Assembly: GCA_963169105.1 (NCBI GenBank)
Contig: OY720637.1
Location: 60,534,964-60,598,963, forward strand
Direction: 5' to 3'
DNA: 64,000 nt
DNA from: Ceriagrion tenellum
Taxonomy: Eukaryota; Arthropoda; Insecta; Odonata; Coenagrionidae
Positions 21,822 through 32,322 of the stretch are shown here, one piece after another. The position numbers were made by a program, and so were the translations under genes. Positions within the stretch are counted from its first letter, which is position 1. Every line of letters starts with the position of its first letter. The notes under the pieces are model-generated. The model saw only the letters and a list, made by a program, of their open reading frames with translations. It had not been told where the DNA came from and made no database searches.

Positions 21822-22354
21822 TTATTCACACATAATTAGCGATTGACTTGTAGTGTTTTCAACCAAGCACTACTGTCTCCTCGTTAACTCATGCGGTGAT
21901 ATGACATGGAGAAGCCAATGATAGACCCCATCATATTTCATTAGTACGCTGTGCAGTCTTCGATTAACAGTATGAAATGGCATCAAAACCTAAAAAGGTT
22001 CATTATTTTTTAAGTGACTTCATGGACCACGTGACTATCGTCTGAGGCATAAAAGGAAATATCATTTGACTCAAACACTTCCGGCATCAAAGAGTTTTGA
22101 ATCAAACCCAGTTTTTTAAATGCATGACACAACGCTAAATATATTATTTTAAACCAATATCAATCACAAGTCTAAGCATCATTGAGAGAAATCTAAAAAA
22201 AATGCACGAGACTTATATAGCAATAAGCCCGAAAGTATCATAAAACCGAATTTTACAGAAAAAACTGGAACGGAGCGTCGCATTGCTGAATAGACACACA
22301 AACGCTTGATTTCCTGAAAGGGTTTGTTTCACCGTTACACTTTCCTGCTCAGTT
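21822..22354. other. No recognisable feature
   Basis: AT-rich DNA, no motif assigned. Confidence 0.4.
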
Positions 22355-22540
22355 AGCTATGCTTGCGGGAGCAAAAACTTCTGAATGAAATCCGGGGCAG
22401 GCAGAGTAGGTGGCTGGAGGAAGTAATAAGGGGCGATGAGTTGCTCAAGAATTTGATAGAGAGAAGGATGTTGGGCAAGCTGGGAAGGAGAAGAAAGGGA
22501 ATAGGTTTCGTGGACGGGATGGTGAAGGGTAGTTTCCAAA
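22355..22540 (+). mobile_element. RTE-D fragment, C-terminal part
   Basis: Encodes EQKLLNEIRGRQSRWLEEVIRGDELLKNLIERRMLGKLGRRRKGIGFVDGMVKG, the internal C-terminal block of RTE-D, truncated at both ends. It is followed at once by a tRNA-like fold-back fragment. Confidence 0.8.
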
Positions 22541-22547
22541 GAACTGC

Positions 22548-22700
22548 GGAACTAGCTGCGCAGTAACTTCAACGGAGTCACCCTCTAGTGACAACACAAT
22601 TGTGTGAAATACTTCTTTGAAAATTTTCAAAAGGCAAACACCTTTGTGTTCAAAGTTGGGCTTTACCCCGTGGACTGTGGCGCTTACCGCTCGCGTACGG
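22548..22700. mobile_element. Partial tRNA-like fold-back element
   Basis: AACTTCAACGGAGTCACCCT followed by ACAATTGTGTGAA matches the end of the fold-back elements at 37.66 and 43.81 kb. The rest is diverged. Confidence 0.5.
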
Positions 22701-22779
22701 GTACCTCTGGATTTACATGCACGGTTCCTGTGAGGACAACTTGCTCCTTAAAGCCCCCATGAGATTCACAGTGGAAGAG

Positions 22780-23150
22780 GACGCCAGGGACGCCAGAGAA
22801 GGTGAGGTGGACGGAGAGGAAGGCTAACAACGAAGTGCTTGAGATTGTGGGCGAGCAAAGGAAAATTTTTAATGAAATCCGGGATAGGCAGGGCAGATGG
22901 CTGGCAGAAGGTAATAATGGGTGATGGGTTGCTCAAGAGTGTGATAGAGGGAAGAATGTTGGGCAAGTGGGGAAGAGGAAGAAAGAGAATAGGTTTCGTA
23001 CACGGGATGGTGAAGGGTAGATCGTATGCCGAGGGGAAAAAGGATATACTAGAGCGAGATGGGCCCCATGAAAAAATAGAAAAACGGGCGGAGATTCCCT
23101 GACTTTCATCAATATCTACCTTCACCGGTAGGATAATAACAAAACTTTAA
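22780..23150 (+). mobile_element. RTE-D LINE fragment with 3' end
   Basis: Codons for EKVRWTERKANNEVLEIVGEQRKIFNEIRDRQGRWLAEG lead, with a frameshift, into LLKSVIEGRMLGKWGRGRKRIGFVHGMVKGRSYAEGKKDILERD. The characteristic 3' end follows (AAAACGGGCGGAGATTCCCT ... CTACCTTCACCGGTAGGATA). A CCGGT-centred end is shared by all RTE-D copies. Confidence 0.85.
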
Positions 23151-23221
23151 AAAAACTGTTAATCAATGAAGAGGTATCTCGCAGCTCAAAAGACTTTTTA
23201 TTAGGCATCTAGAATTACTGG

Positions 23222-23475
23222 TTTCCAAACATTGTATGTAACTAATGATATGGTACGAAGTCACTCGCAAGGGTGCATGTACACCAGGGTATGTGCTGCA
23301 ATGTAGACTTGAGACCTGAACGTCTAGTTCGCATGAACCCCCCTCGAAATTCTCCTTGAGGGAAGATGGCTTGGTGGTGTAACTGGCTAACACACCTGGC
23401 CGGCAATTTGGAGATCCGGGTTCGAATCCCGGTCAAGTCAAATGATTTTTTCATAGCGAATTTCAACCCTGGTGT
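23222..23475 (+). mobile_element. 254-bp SINE-like element with tRNA-like region and target duplication
   Basis: Flanked by AGAATTACTGG (23211-23221) and AGAATTATTGG (23476-23486), an 11-bp target duplication with one change. The tRNA-like part 23371-23444 has a D-arm GTGT...ACAC, a T arm CCGGG-TTCGAAT-CCCGG and a 7-bp acceptor-like stem (GGCTTGG with TCAAGTC). The A and B boxes therefore look usable by RNA polymerase III. The anticodon stem is poor and the position is internal, so it is not a functional tRNA gene. An internally deleted sibling is at 54187-54311. Confidence 0.8.
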
Positions 23476-23562
23476 AGAATTATTGGCTTTGCATCTCCGT
23501 GTTCCGCGTTCGGTTCTCGCTGTGGCCCGATAAGAATAACTCACCAAATACTGAACTAACAC

Positions 23563-23712
23563 TAAAATGGACGGGAAGAAGACGGGTAGATTGTATGTCT
23601 AAGCGAAAAAGGAAACGCTAGAGCGAGATAGGCCCCCGAAAGTGTAGAAAACCGGGAAGGGATTCTGACTTTCATCAAAACCTAACTTATACTGGGAGAA
23701 TACTTAAATAAA
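23563..23712 (+). mobile_element. RTE-D LINE 3' end
   Basis: GACGGGAAGAAGACGGGTAG... TAGAGCGAGATAGGCCCCCG and the terminal TTTCATCAAAACCTAACTTATACTGG block match the RTE-D 3' terminus. Only the last ~150 bp are present. Confidence 0.8.
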
Positions 23713-23859
23713 AAGCGGGAGCCATGCGGACTCTCGGCCGTATGTAATCGATTGTGCGAGTGAAACTACAGCATCACGTACTAGGAATAATGAAAGTAAG
23801 GAAATGTAAAAGACAACAATAAAACGATGGGTCGAGAGTCGTGAATGATCTATCAACTT

Positions 23860-24568
23860 TAAACCAAACATCAAACCTTTAGTAACTGCTCAAAAGAAAT
23901 TGATTAGAATAATTTTGCGGAAGCCAATGGCTGAGCATTCTTTTCCACTTTTTACGCGTCTCGAAATTTTACCTTTGAGACACTTGTTTGTTTACAAAGT
24001 GTTAAAAAATCTTTACATTCGAGGTGGAAATAGAGCGGAAACGAGAGAATACTCTTACAGACTAAGAAAGAAACCTGGTGTAATTATCCATAAACCAAGT
24101 AATTGAAGTATTCAAACAGAGCTACTTGTGCATTGCTCCAAAGATTTTCTGTTCCATCCCAGATAAATTGTCAAACATAGTCTTCGTTCCTCAGTTTTTG
24201 AGTAGAATAAGAAAATAGCTATTCATTAAAGAGAAAGTTGAAGACCTAATAAAAGGTCTTGGGTAATCTTTGTTCATCAATGTGTTGTACTGATGTATTT
24301 TTTTATTTGCATCCAAAGGTATATTTACTATAAATATGTACAAATGTATAGGAGTTAATGATGTTGTGCACATAGGGTTAAATGCTAAATGTAAAAACTG
24401 TTATACTTTGTGAGTTTTGTTTTTCCAGCCGCTGCCTCAGTTATTATGTGAAAGATGGTAACCCCAAAACAGGTTAACCTATGGGGTACCTATATTCCAC
24501 TTATGGATTCCCTATGTTTTATTTATGTTCGTATACTCTCTAAGGAGTGGAATAAATTATTATTACTT
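23860..24568 (+). mobile_element. Jockey-like LINE C-terminus and 3' UTR
   Basis: Encodes AQKKLIRIILRKPMAEHSFP, then a ...LEILPLRHLFVYKVLK segment to a stop near 24104. After a frameshift SYLCIAPKIFCSIPDKLSN... and VEDLIKGLG follow. This is the LQK.AIRII...PLF..L.ILPL..L...F/K pattern of Jockey-group reverse transcriptase C-termini. The 3' UTR ends with GAGTGGAATAAATTATTATTA, a poly-adenylation signal plus TTA tail. 5'-truncated and broken. Confidence 0.75.
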
Positions 24569-25316
24569 GGGGTCGGCGACCTGTCACTGCAGTCATTTGC
24601 AGGAATTAAGATGGACAGTTAAGCTTGCGAGGGAAGCACTGATTGCATAGGTAGGCTGGTGAGAGGAATCCAACGAGGGTATTAACACACTCCTAAAAGA
24701 AAGGCGCCCCCGGTGTTCACAGAGCCACTCTGTCGAATAGAGAACAGCATTTTCTGGTGGTTTGAGCGCAAATCGTGAGTCATTTGGTGTAATTTTTAAT
24801 ACTTCTTTCGAATAAGTCGAAAAAAATCTTGGATCGCACTTCCCGAAGCACGCCTATTTTACACGTTCGAAATAAACACACATTTGTGATATAAATGATT
24901 CAAAAATTATACTTAAACATTAACATCTCAATGAAAGCATTGTTATGACTTAGAGTTTACGGCGCGGAATTAAAACAATAGGCAAAAATCGTAAGTAAAT
25001 ACGTATTTTTTTTCGTAGATTCTCGCAGTTCATTTTAATTTGGATAAAAGAGTCTTTTGGATTTACTTCGTAATAATTACTATTACCGCAACGGTTTCGC
25101 CTGGCTATTCTGCCGGCTTTGACAGGTTTTCTGAGACAACAATCATAAATAAAACTTTATTTATAGTATAGTAATATAACGCAGTAAATCCAAAAGACCC
25201 TTTTATTCTAAGTAAATACGTATTTTTTCGGCATTGTACCTTGATATTCATTAGGAACCATTATAATAATTTTAAACAAATTTTTTCACGTTTAGGAGAA
25301 AAATTCAAAATATACA
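24569..25316. repeat. Spacer with a fold-back at 25045-25215
   Basis: GGATAAAAGAGTCTTTTGGATTTAC (25043-25067) is complemented by GTAAATCCAAAAGACCCTTT (25184-25203). GTAAATACGTATTTTTT occurs directly at 24995 and 25203. TAAATAAAACTTTATTTATA near 25149 is itself palindromic. The rest of the stretch is unassigned. Confidence 0.5.
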
Positions 25317-25660
25317 CTAGGTAAGTACCAAAATGTTACCTGTTAAAATGGAATCATATAATCGAAAAACATAACCAGCAATATGAAATTTTTTTTCAAT
25401 TCTATAAATACACAATACCGATAGGTACATGGGCACAAAGTCCCAAAAAAATCTGTACATATAAAAATATCGCTTCATCCACCTAAATTGCTCTCCAAGC
25501 ACAGAGCACTCAGAAAGAGCTCTTAATTCCAGTGAAAATCTGTAAACCTCGGAATGGAGGTTGATCCGAACAGCATGACAAGTTGCGTACGTTAATGGTT
25601 TCAATATTCCCCTGTGCAATCGGGCGGTACGGCTTCATTCCCTTCCCTAATCTAAGATCT
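25317..25660. other. No recognisable feature
   Basis: A 100-codon minus-strand open frame has no known motif and is probably chance. Confidence 0.35.
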
Positions 25661-25985
25661 GCGCGGTTTCACGAATTCTGGAAGAGGCGGCGGAAAAAAT
25701 TACAAATTCCCAATAACCGAACGCTATAAAAGCGGATAATGCAACGCGCGGGGATATTGGATTCGAGGAAAATCACGACGCTGCCGACATGGCCTCGCAT
25801 AAAAAAATTGCGACGCGTCGAACGAAACGAATTTACTTTCGCGCTCCGCGAGGACCCCGCTGAAATGAGTCCAATCACAGCGGGACACGACGGCTGCGGC
25901 GCCGACATTGGTTGGTTCCCAATACGAGAGGGTGAGGGCGGGATTGTTACGCAACTTCTTTTGTCGTCGTGAGCTGCATCCAAAA
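25661..25985 (+). promoter_or_regulatory. CpG-rich block with TATA-like box, candidate promoter
   Basis: CGAACGCTATAAAAGCGGAT (25712-25731) carries a TATAAAAG box followed by ~250 bp unusually rich in CpG (AACGCGCGGGG, GCGACGCGTCGAACG). This stands out from the AT-rich neighbourhood. No downstream exon can be recognised, so promoter function is inference only. Confidence 0.25.
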
Positions 25986-26169
25986 GGACCGCCAGCAGTT
26001 AAACAGTATTCATCGCTGGTATCCTAGCAACCCTTCACCATACTGGGAAATGACAACGCCTTTTGAGATTCGGGACCTTCTGGGCGACCATTTCCAGCCT
26101 CCATATGAAATAAGACATTCATTTATGTAATCTACCTGCTGAGTGGTAGGTTTTTGAACTGTATTTTAT

Positions 26170-26383
26170 TATCATATATATTTAGCCATAGAACCATATG
26201 GAACACCATAGAGAAAAGAAGAACACGTGGATTGGACACACCCCGAGACACAATGAGTTTGTGAAGAACATAATTGAAGGTAAAATAGAGAGAAAAGTCC
26301 CCAGAGGAAGACCCAGGAAGAAGTTCATGGACCAAATAAAGAGGTAAGTTCGTAGAAAGAGGTAACAGGAGGTAAGGGAACTA
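26170..26383 (+). mobile_element. RTE-E LINE fragment, 5' part of an interrupted copy
   Basis: Encodes TWIGHTPRHNEFVKNIIEGK and RGRPRKKFMDQI, the C-terminal RTE-E signature, to AACAGGAGGTAAGGGAAC at 26381. It then breaks where a fold-back element is inserted and resumes at 26877. Confidence 0.85.
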
Positions 26384-26876
26384 TAGTGCTCGCAGAGTTT
26401 CTGTGCACTGGGGAGTTCCTCCAAGCCTAGCTGCCCAAGGTAGATGAGCAGCGATTGGCTGCCGGCGACCAATCCCGTAAACCGGTTCTTAGCTCTGTGT
26501 GCGCCGCGTAGGAATACTGTTTTAATACTGCCTTAAAGATTTGTTTATTTATCGTGTAATCACGGTGACCTGCGCCGATGGGGATTACTCTCTAACCTCA
26601 CTGCGATGACTATTGCAATCACTGCAAGTTTTGACTCAATATCTATAGTAGTTTCTCGTCCAGACTATTTCTATTCTAAAGACCCTCGCGTCGGCGAGGC
26701 ATAGCGTTCGTTTTCGCCGATTCTTTCTGGTCGCCACTTACAGTATTCGTACGCGGCGCGCACTGATATAAGAACCGGTTAACGGGATTGGACGCCGGCA
26801 GCCAATCGCTGCTCATCTACCATGGGCAGCTAGGCTTGGAGGAACTCTCCAGTGCACAGAAACTCTGCGAGCACTA
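26384..26876. mobile_element. TA-flanked fold-back MITE with ~135-bp arms
   Basis: Arms 26384-26520 and 26742-26876 are near-perfect inverses, starting TAGTGCTCGCAGAGTTTCTG. They hold GAGCAGCGATTGGCTGCCGG and its complement. Comparison with uninterrupted RTE-E copies (GGGAAATAGCATTGAATAGG at 43347) gives an empty site where only TA is duplicated. A TA duplication fits Tc1/mariner-type transposition. Non-coding, 493 bp. Confidence 0.85.
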
Positions 26877-26940
26877 TAGCATTAGATAGGAAAGGGTGGA
26901 GGGCTGCAGACAACCAATCTTAGGATTGAACGACCAATTA
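26877..26940 (+). mobile_element. RTE-E LINE, 3' end of the interrupted copy
   Basis: GTGGAGGGCTGCAGACAACC then AATCTTAGGATTGAACGACC is the terminal coding (W.AAV/D.NQS stop) and 3' end of RTE-E, continuing the segment that ends at 26383. Confidence 0.85.
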
Positions 26941-26969
26941 ATGACATCTTTAGCGCCCAAATTTTTGGC

Positions 26970-27292
26970 TTCGCTTAATCCGTTTTCACTCCAATGGATG
27001 GCCCTCCATCAGATCTCTCTTGAATTCCTCATAACGTCTCCGCCTTCTCTTTTCGTCCAGAATTCCTATCCCCTTCCACGCTTCCCCGGTGTTCTCTCCT
27101 CTATTACCCTCTTCAGCATTCCCTCTCATTTCAGAACGTCCTCCGTTCATCCCTTCTACCTCCTCAAAACCTCCCTCACTAGCTTCCTCATCTCTTCAAC
27201 CATATCCAACACATCCTCGTTCGTCCTTCCCGCCACCCAGCTCACCCTCTCCAGCCGTATCCACTCATATAACTATTTTTATTTAAAGCTCA
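26970..27292 (-). mobile_element. RTE-F LINE fragment
   Basis: The antisense of this block carries the RTE-F C-terminal codons (LEWVAGRTNEDVLDMVEEMRKLVREVLR...). The plus strand shows the marker strings CTCTATTACCCTCTTCAGCA and TCGTCCTTCCCGCCACCCAG. Its terminal 3' piece is missing. Confidence 0.75.
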
Positions 27293-27679
27293 GCTCGTGC
27301 ACTTCAATGAAGTAATATTTTTTTAAGAGTTTTTTAAAATTTTTTAAAATTATAACTAATTTTTATTTAATTTATGATTTGAATTTTATATTTTTTTATT
27401 TATTATTTTAATTAATAATTTAAAAAAATATAAATGAATAAAATAAACAATCTATTAGTATTTACTATCGAGAAAACCAATTTTGGACATTGTCGGCAAG
27501 ATTTCTTACTTACGATAGAGTACATAATAGGTTTCAAATACTGTACTAAAAACACAAATTTCCATTTTATTTTGGAAATAAGTTACACGCATAAAGCACA
27601 GAGCAAGTCTGGTTTCCTCGGTACTCTTCCACGATATTAAGAATGTGACGTCTTCTCGGGTTCCAAACTAAGGTCAAAT
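27293..27679. other. No recognisable feature
   Basis: Very AT-rich DNA (27305-27435 almost all A/T). Confidence 0.4.
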
Positions 27680-27790
27680 CTTTCATGTTAGCCGACGCGA
27701 CGTTTCGATGTGCATCTCACTCAATAACATCACCATAGGCGACGATGATGATGATGAGCGAGACGCACGTCGAAACGTCGGATGAATTAG
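27680..27790. repeat. Short inverted repeat with GAAACGTCG arms
   Basis: CCGACGCGACGTTTCGATGTGC (27692-27713) faces GCACGTCGAAACGTCGG (27765-27781). On the two strands the bases before GAAACG read GAT-GCAC-ATC and GAC-GCAC-GTC, a paired change in a small hairpin stem. A GATGATGATGATGAG run lies between. Confidence 0.65.
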
Positions 27791-29350
27791 GAATAACAGA
27801 CCGATGTGTATACAGAAGAGGGCTTACTTCAGAGTACTGGCCGGGAAAAAATTAGTATTTATTACATGTTATTATTACATACATATTATTTTGAGCTTCT
27901 CAACTGTGAAAAGTTTGCAAAATATTAGTAATTCAGTCAAACACATATAAGTTTCAAACGCTCTAACTAAGCTCACGTTAAGGCATTTGCTCCCATATTT
28001 AACAGCAAGTAAATACGGTATCGATCAACCAAATCATAGATCAGTACAAGTTTTCCATAAGACTTGAGACATGGCGCAACCTATTGGGAATAATTGCACA
28101 ATTATCAATCGTTTTTTACCCGAAATAAAAAAGATTAGACGTGCTTTAGATGATTTAATAATTTTTGTCAATTTTTTGTTTCTTCGTGGAATTAATCGTT
28201 ATATGTCTTCATATGATTGGGTAAACATAGGAACATATATCTGATTCCCGGTTATCTTAATTCATTTTCCGCGCTAAAACCGCGCTTATCTTTCAAAAAA
28301 GTTCAATGGAAATCTTTGTTTACGACACCCGAAGCATTATCTTGTGAAACAATCGATTAATCGGAAACGTCTCATCACACACACACACATACACACTCAA
28401 AATATTTGTGACATCGATTTCTCGTTTCCGTTGACCTTCGAAATCACTCAACCCGAGATTCACTTAGCCCCGAATGGTCTTTAAACCCCAGCGACACGTT
28501 GGAAGTGAAAGTCACTCTCTCAATTCAATAATGGTTATGAATCCATTGAGACATCCGGCCACTGAGGAAAACCGAACGAAGTCCCTGACACGTACCACAG
28601 GCGAAGGGCCGTCAAAAATGGCTGATTAATCTTTCATAAGTAAGGGACCACAGTCTTGAGAGGGTCTCCTCTCGCGTGCCCCGGCATGGAAACGCTATCC
28701 GCTAAGTTATGGTTCTTTGAGCGAAATATCATTTCACCTGGAAATCAATGTAGATGGTCTCATTTTAAATATCCCACCTCGCTAAAGATAGAAAAATATC
28801 GGACCCTTGTGCACTGTTTACGTTACTAGCTTTCTAACCTGGTCAATTCGAACCCCAGTAAAAGTTCGCCGTGTGAACGCAGGTTGCCCCTAACTCGAGT
28901 CAACTTTTTAACCACGTTAGAGTTACAAGAGTTGGCGCTGGTGACCACCATACTTTGAACTCGAGTGAACGTAGGTTAGTTATAACAGTAGTTAAGTGAT
29001 CCTGTCCACATGTAGCTTTTATTTGAAGCTCACAACGTAAAACGAGTTTCTCTTGTCATCTTTCGTATCCAAGCATCAGTACCAAGTTGCCTAATGTGTT
29101 TAAAAGCTTGAGTGAATGATAAAATCTATTTTAAGGTCAAAATTTACCTTAAAAGCGCAAGCAAGGACGGGTCATTGGGCCAAAATTGGAAGAAAAAGTC
29201 TTCAGTTCCGTTGCATATGTTTAGGAAAGGACTCAGAATGGAAGCCATTCATAAATCTTGCATGTCAAGAAAACAATTTGAATTGTTTTCAACTACCACA
29301 AAAAAGTGATACCGACATATTAACTTATATTCTCGGGGTATCTAAGTGAT
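27791..29350. other. No supported gene
   Basis: Mixed AT-rich DNA with a short (CA)n near 28378. A 65- to 77-codon overlap of frames at 29112-29349 is unremarkable. No LINE or SINE signature recognised. Confidence 0.35.
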
Positions 29351-29353
29351 TAA

Positions 29354-30028
29354 TGCCCGTATTCATAGTCGTATTTCTAGGGGTTACCTGGGTATCCCCT
29401 AGCTAGGTAACACCTAGGTGTCCCCTACGCTGAGCGATTCATAAACCTTACCTGGGTAACACTCAGCCAGGGGACGCCTGGGTAAGAGATTTGGCAACAA
29501 TCTCGCGGAAAAATACATATGAACGGTTCCGCTGAATGGCTCTCGATGTTTTCGATGCTCATTTTTCACCGTAACCAAGCACGCTATAAACAATAATATA
29601 GTGTACTGTTTCACGATGTTGATAAAAAATGATTGAAGGAATATGAGAGATTGTTTACTATATTACTTAAATATTTATGTCATATAAATGGTGAGGAATA
29701 CGAGGGTGATTCAATAAGTACTCGTGTTTGTAAACAGAAGACATTTCTATGGAAAGATGTTGATATTATCGTGTACTGCCATTAGTACAGTAGTATCCAT
29801 TCGTCCCACGCGTGGGCAGCAGTACTGCGTTAGGGGAGCTTTGGGTAAGCTTCATGCCACGGAGTAGAATATCCTACTCCGTGCTTCATGCCTTACCCAG
29901 GAAATCGACGGCGTTGGGGAAGGTTAGGGGACAACAGTCCCCTGGGTAACGACTATGAATGCTATTTCTGAGCCAAGGGGCTCCCCCACACCTGGGGGAC
30001 ACCCAGGTAACGACTATGAATACGGCCC
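29354..30028. mobile_element. PIF/Harbinger-like MITE, copy 1 (~675 bp)
   Basis: TAA (29351-29353) then TGCCCGTATTCATAGTCG; the right end is CGACTATGAATACGGCCC then TAA (30029-30031). TAA duplications with GGGCC-type inverted ends are typical of PIF/Harbinger elements (known). The subterminal CCTGGGTAAC/GTTACCTGGG motifs are repeated. No transposase is seen. This copy alone has a 24-bp palindrome inserted at 29859-29882. Related copies: 36.14 kb (inverted) and 45.58 kb. Confidence 0.8.
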
Positions 30029-30492
30029 TAAGTAAAGCATTGGGACACTTCGTCATATAATGGAAATTTATTCTCTCAATTTTATCTTTCGACGCATAAA
30101 GTAATGTCTAGAAATGAAATGATAAGTTTATAGGAAGGTAATTATAAATAAATGATAAGTTTAGTCGAGCGAAATATTTGCATATTCAATCTTTTTTCTC
30201 GCTCGTATAATTCTCTCGAATTTAGCCCTCAGTCTTTGAAACAAATGAAATGCGACTAGCGACATTTGTAGGGCTGTGGGCTACATCACCTTCTTAACTC
30301 TCCACCAGATGCCACCAACATCTTAACTAGAGTTAAATAATGCCGTGTAAGTGCAAGTTAGTTAATTCGCCACGTTAACTATCATTCTAACCCTAATAAT
30401 GTAAACGGAGCAACTAATGTCCAAAATTTTTGAGGAAGACCACCACCATTATTACATGGGAAATAGTATGTATATGCACTCCCGAGAGATAT
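30029..30492. other. No recognisable feature
   Basis: Unique-looking DNA between MITE and fold-back. Confidence 0.4.
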
Positions 30493-31040
30493 CATTAAAA
30501 AAAAAGAATTCCTAAGCATGCTTTTCTATAAAGATATTTAAAAGATCTAAAAATAGAAATATCTCAGCATCGCACTAAAAAAGAAATAAAATAATATGTT
30601 ATCCAGTGAACGAAAATTTAGCCTATAACTGGAAATAATCAAGTTCAATTCATGGAAATTAGCCACAAAATGTTAAGACCACAACGAAAAGCGTGAGGTG
30701 CTCTTTCATATTCGATATCAACATAAATTCATTAAATATGAAGATTTTGGTATTCAAGGGAATAGAGAGCTTCGATATATAATTTCTAGAAAATCTTTAA
30801 ATGAGCTTAAGTTAAGGTGCAAAATATAAATGAGGTCGCGCCCCACGCTTTTCTTTGTGGCCGAATCATTGGGCGGCTAATATCCTTGAATTGAATAAAT
30901 TATTTCCAGCACTATGATAAATTTTCATTCCCTCGAGAAAATATTATTTTTTTCTTTTTTAGCACGATGTTGAGATGTTCTTTTTTTTAGATTTTTAGAT
31001 ATTTTTTTAGAAAAGCATGGTAAAAAATTCCTTTTTTATT
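30493..31040. repeat. Inverted repeat, ~100-bp degenerate arms
   Basis: The arm 30493-30600 (CATGCTTTTCTATAAAGATAT ... GCATCGCACTAAAAAAGAAA) is complementary to 30940-31038 (TTTCTTTTTTAGCACGATG ... AGAAAAGCATGG) with indels. Non-coding fold-back remnant. Confidence 0.6.
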
Positions 31041-31059
31041 TTTTTAATTTTTTCCTTGA

Positions 31060-31125
31060 GTCATAGTTAATAAAATGTTTAAAAACAACAAGTTATTTTA
31101 TAAACATTTTACTAACTAGGACTAA
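31060..31125. repeat. Hairpin with 22-bp arms
   Basis: GTCATAGTTAATAAAATGTTTA (31060-31081) and TAAACATTTTACTAACTAGGAC (31102-31123) are inverse with three mismatches and a ~20-base loop. Confidence 0.7.
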
Positions 31126-32129
31126 AAAAACTACGACTATTTACTAGAAATATTTCTCTTGTTTGTCGATGCTACGCATCTGAAAGACCTACGGGACGAA
31201 AGTTGGACACTTTACTCCTAATCTAATCATCATCGATTCATGTTTTCAGTGGAATGAAGTGGTAACTATGTACGGTAAAATGAAGTGGTAACCATGGACC
31301 CACAGATCCAGGGAAAAGCGAGCTAATGAAAAGCATATAAAAAATGAGGAATTTCTAGCACCCATATCTCGTAACAAAATAGCAGTGGAATTTTTAACAC
31401 CTGGATCTCGTGAAAAAGTAAACGGTATTTAGTTTGTATGTTTTCTCGACTATTTTTGTAAATAAATCATATTGTCACAGCGGTAAATTTTTCAGCATGA
31501 AAAAAAACCTTTCGTGGTGTATGAGTTTTAAAAGTAACGGCAGGAAAAATCCAGGGAGTCAAGTTAAAGACTTATATAGATATTTATCTTAACTATATGG
31601 AAATTCAGTCTTATAACAGTAACTTTTTCCACCAATAATATCGGAATATTTCATTCATGCTTCAGAAAGCTGCTCAACTTAAAACGTGTAATTAGAATAT
31701 GGTCTCCATTATGACTATCTCGTACAAACCACTTAAAAAGTTTTTCCAAACCCAGGGCGTGATTTGGTACGGCCTCGGACTGGTAAAAATATGTGACCAG
31801 AAAGATTCGTAAGGTTTTAATATCTGTACACACAGTAACAAGTTAAAGAAAATGCATCTTTTAGCATCCACTGCCTTGTGGCACCTTCCAAATCACTGCT
31901 AATGCACAAGTGATGTGGAGCAAAGTCATGTATTTCGATAGTCACAGTAATTTGAAATGGTTTAGGCATTTAAATTGGTTATCGTACCAGAAAGTATCAG
32001 TGTCTGTTTTGCTCTACGCTCTACATGAAACCCTGTCCTCAAAAATTTATATTAATTAATTCGCGTGCATGGGAACAAAAATACACACAAAAAAGGACGA
32101 TATTCCTGACTACCATTGACAAATTAATG
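31126..32129. other. No recognisable feature
   Basis: A short duplicated AATGAAGTGGTAAC (31253, 31280) is the only structure seen. Confidence 0.4.
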
Positions 32130-32322
32130 TGTAAAACATTCGCGTGAAGGATGGATTTTTTTTAATCCGGAGCATGGACCATTGGAAAAGCAGACCATAA
32201 CAGATTAGAAGTCTCACAATCACAAGCATAAATCCTGAGTCGTTTCTGTGTCATCTTAAGGCGTTCACGATAAAGAAATACAACTGCTCTGCTCAAAGAG
32301 GATAGGTCAGCAAACTAGGAAA
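32130..32322 (+). mobile_element. Scrambled RTE-E pieces
   Basis: GGAGCATGGACCATTGGAAA (32168) and GCTCTGCTCAAAGAGGATAG (32287) are RTE-E coding pieces in reversed order relative to intact copies. This indicates rearrangement before the composite repeat that follows. Confidence 0.55.

Noticed and set aside
23371..23444. Functional tRNA gene
   Set aside because: Cloverleaf is partly possible, but the anticodon stem is weak, the unit lies inside a SINE with target duplications, and a deleted sibling exists.
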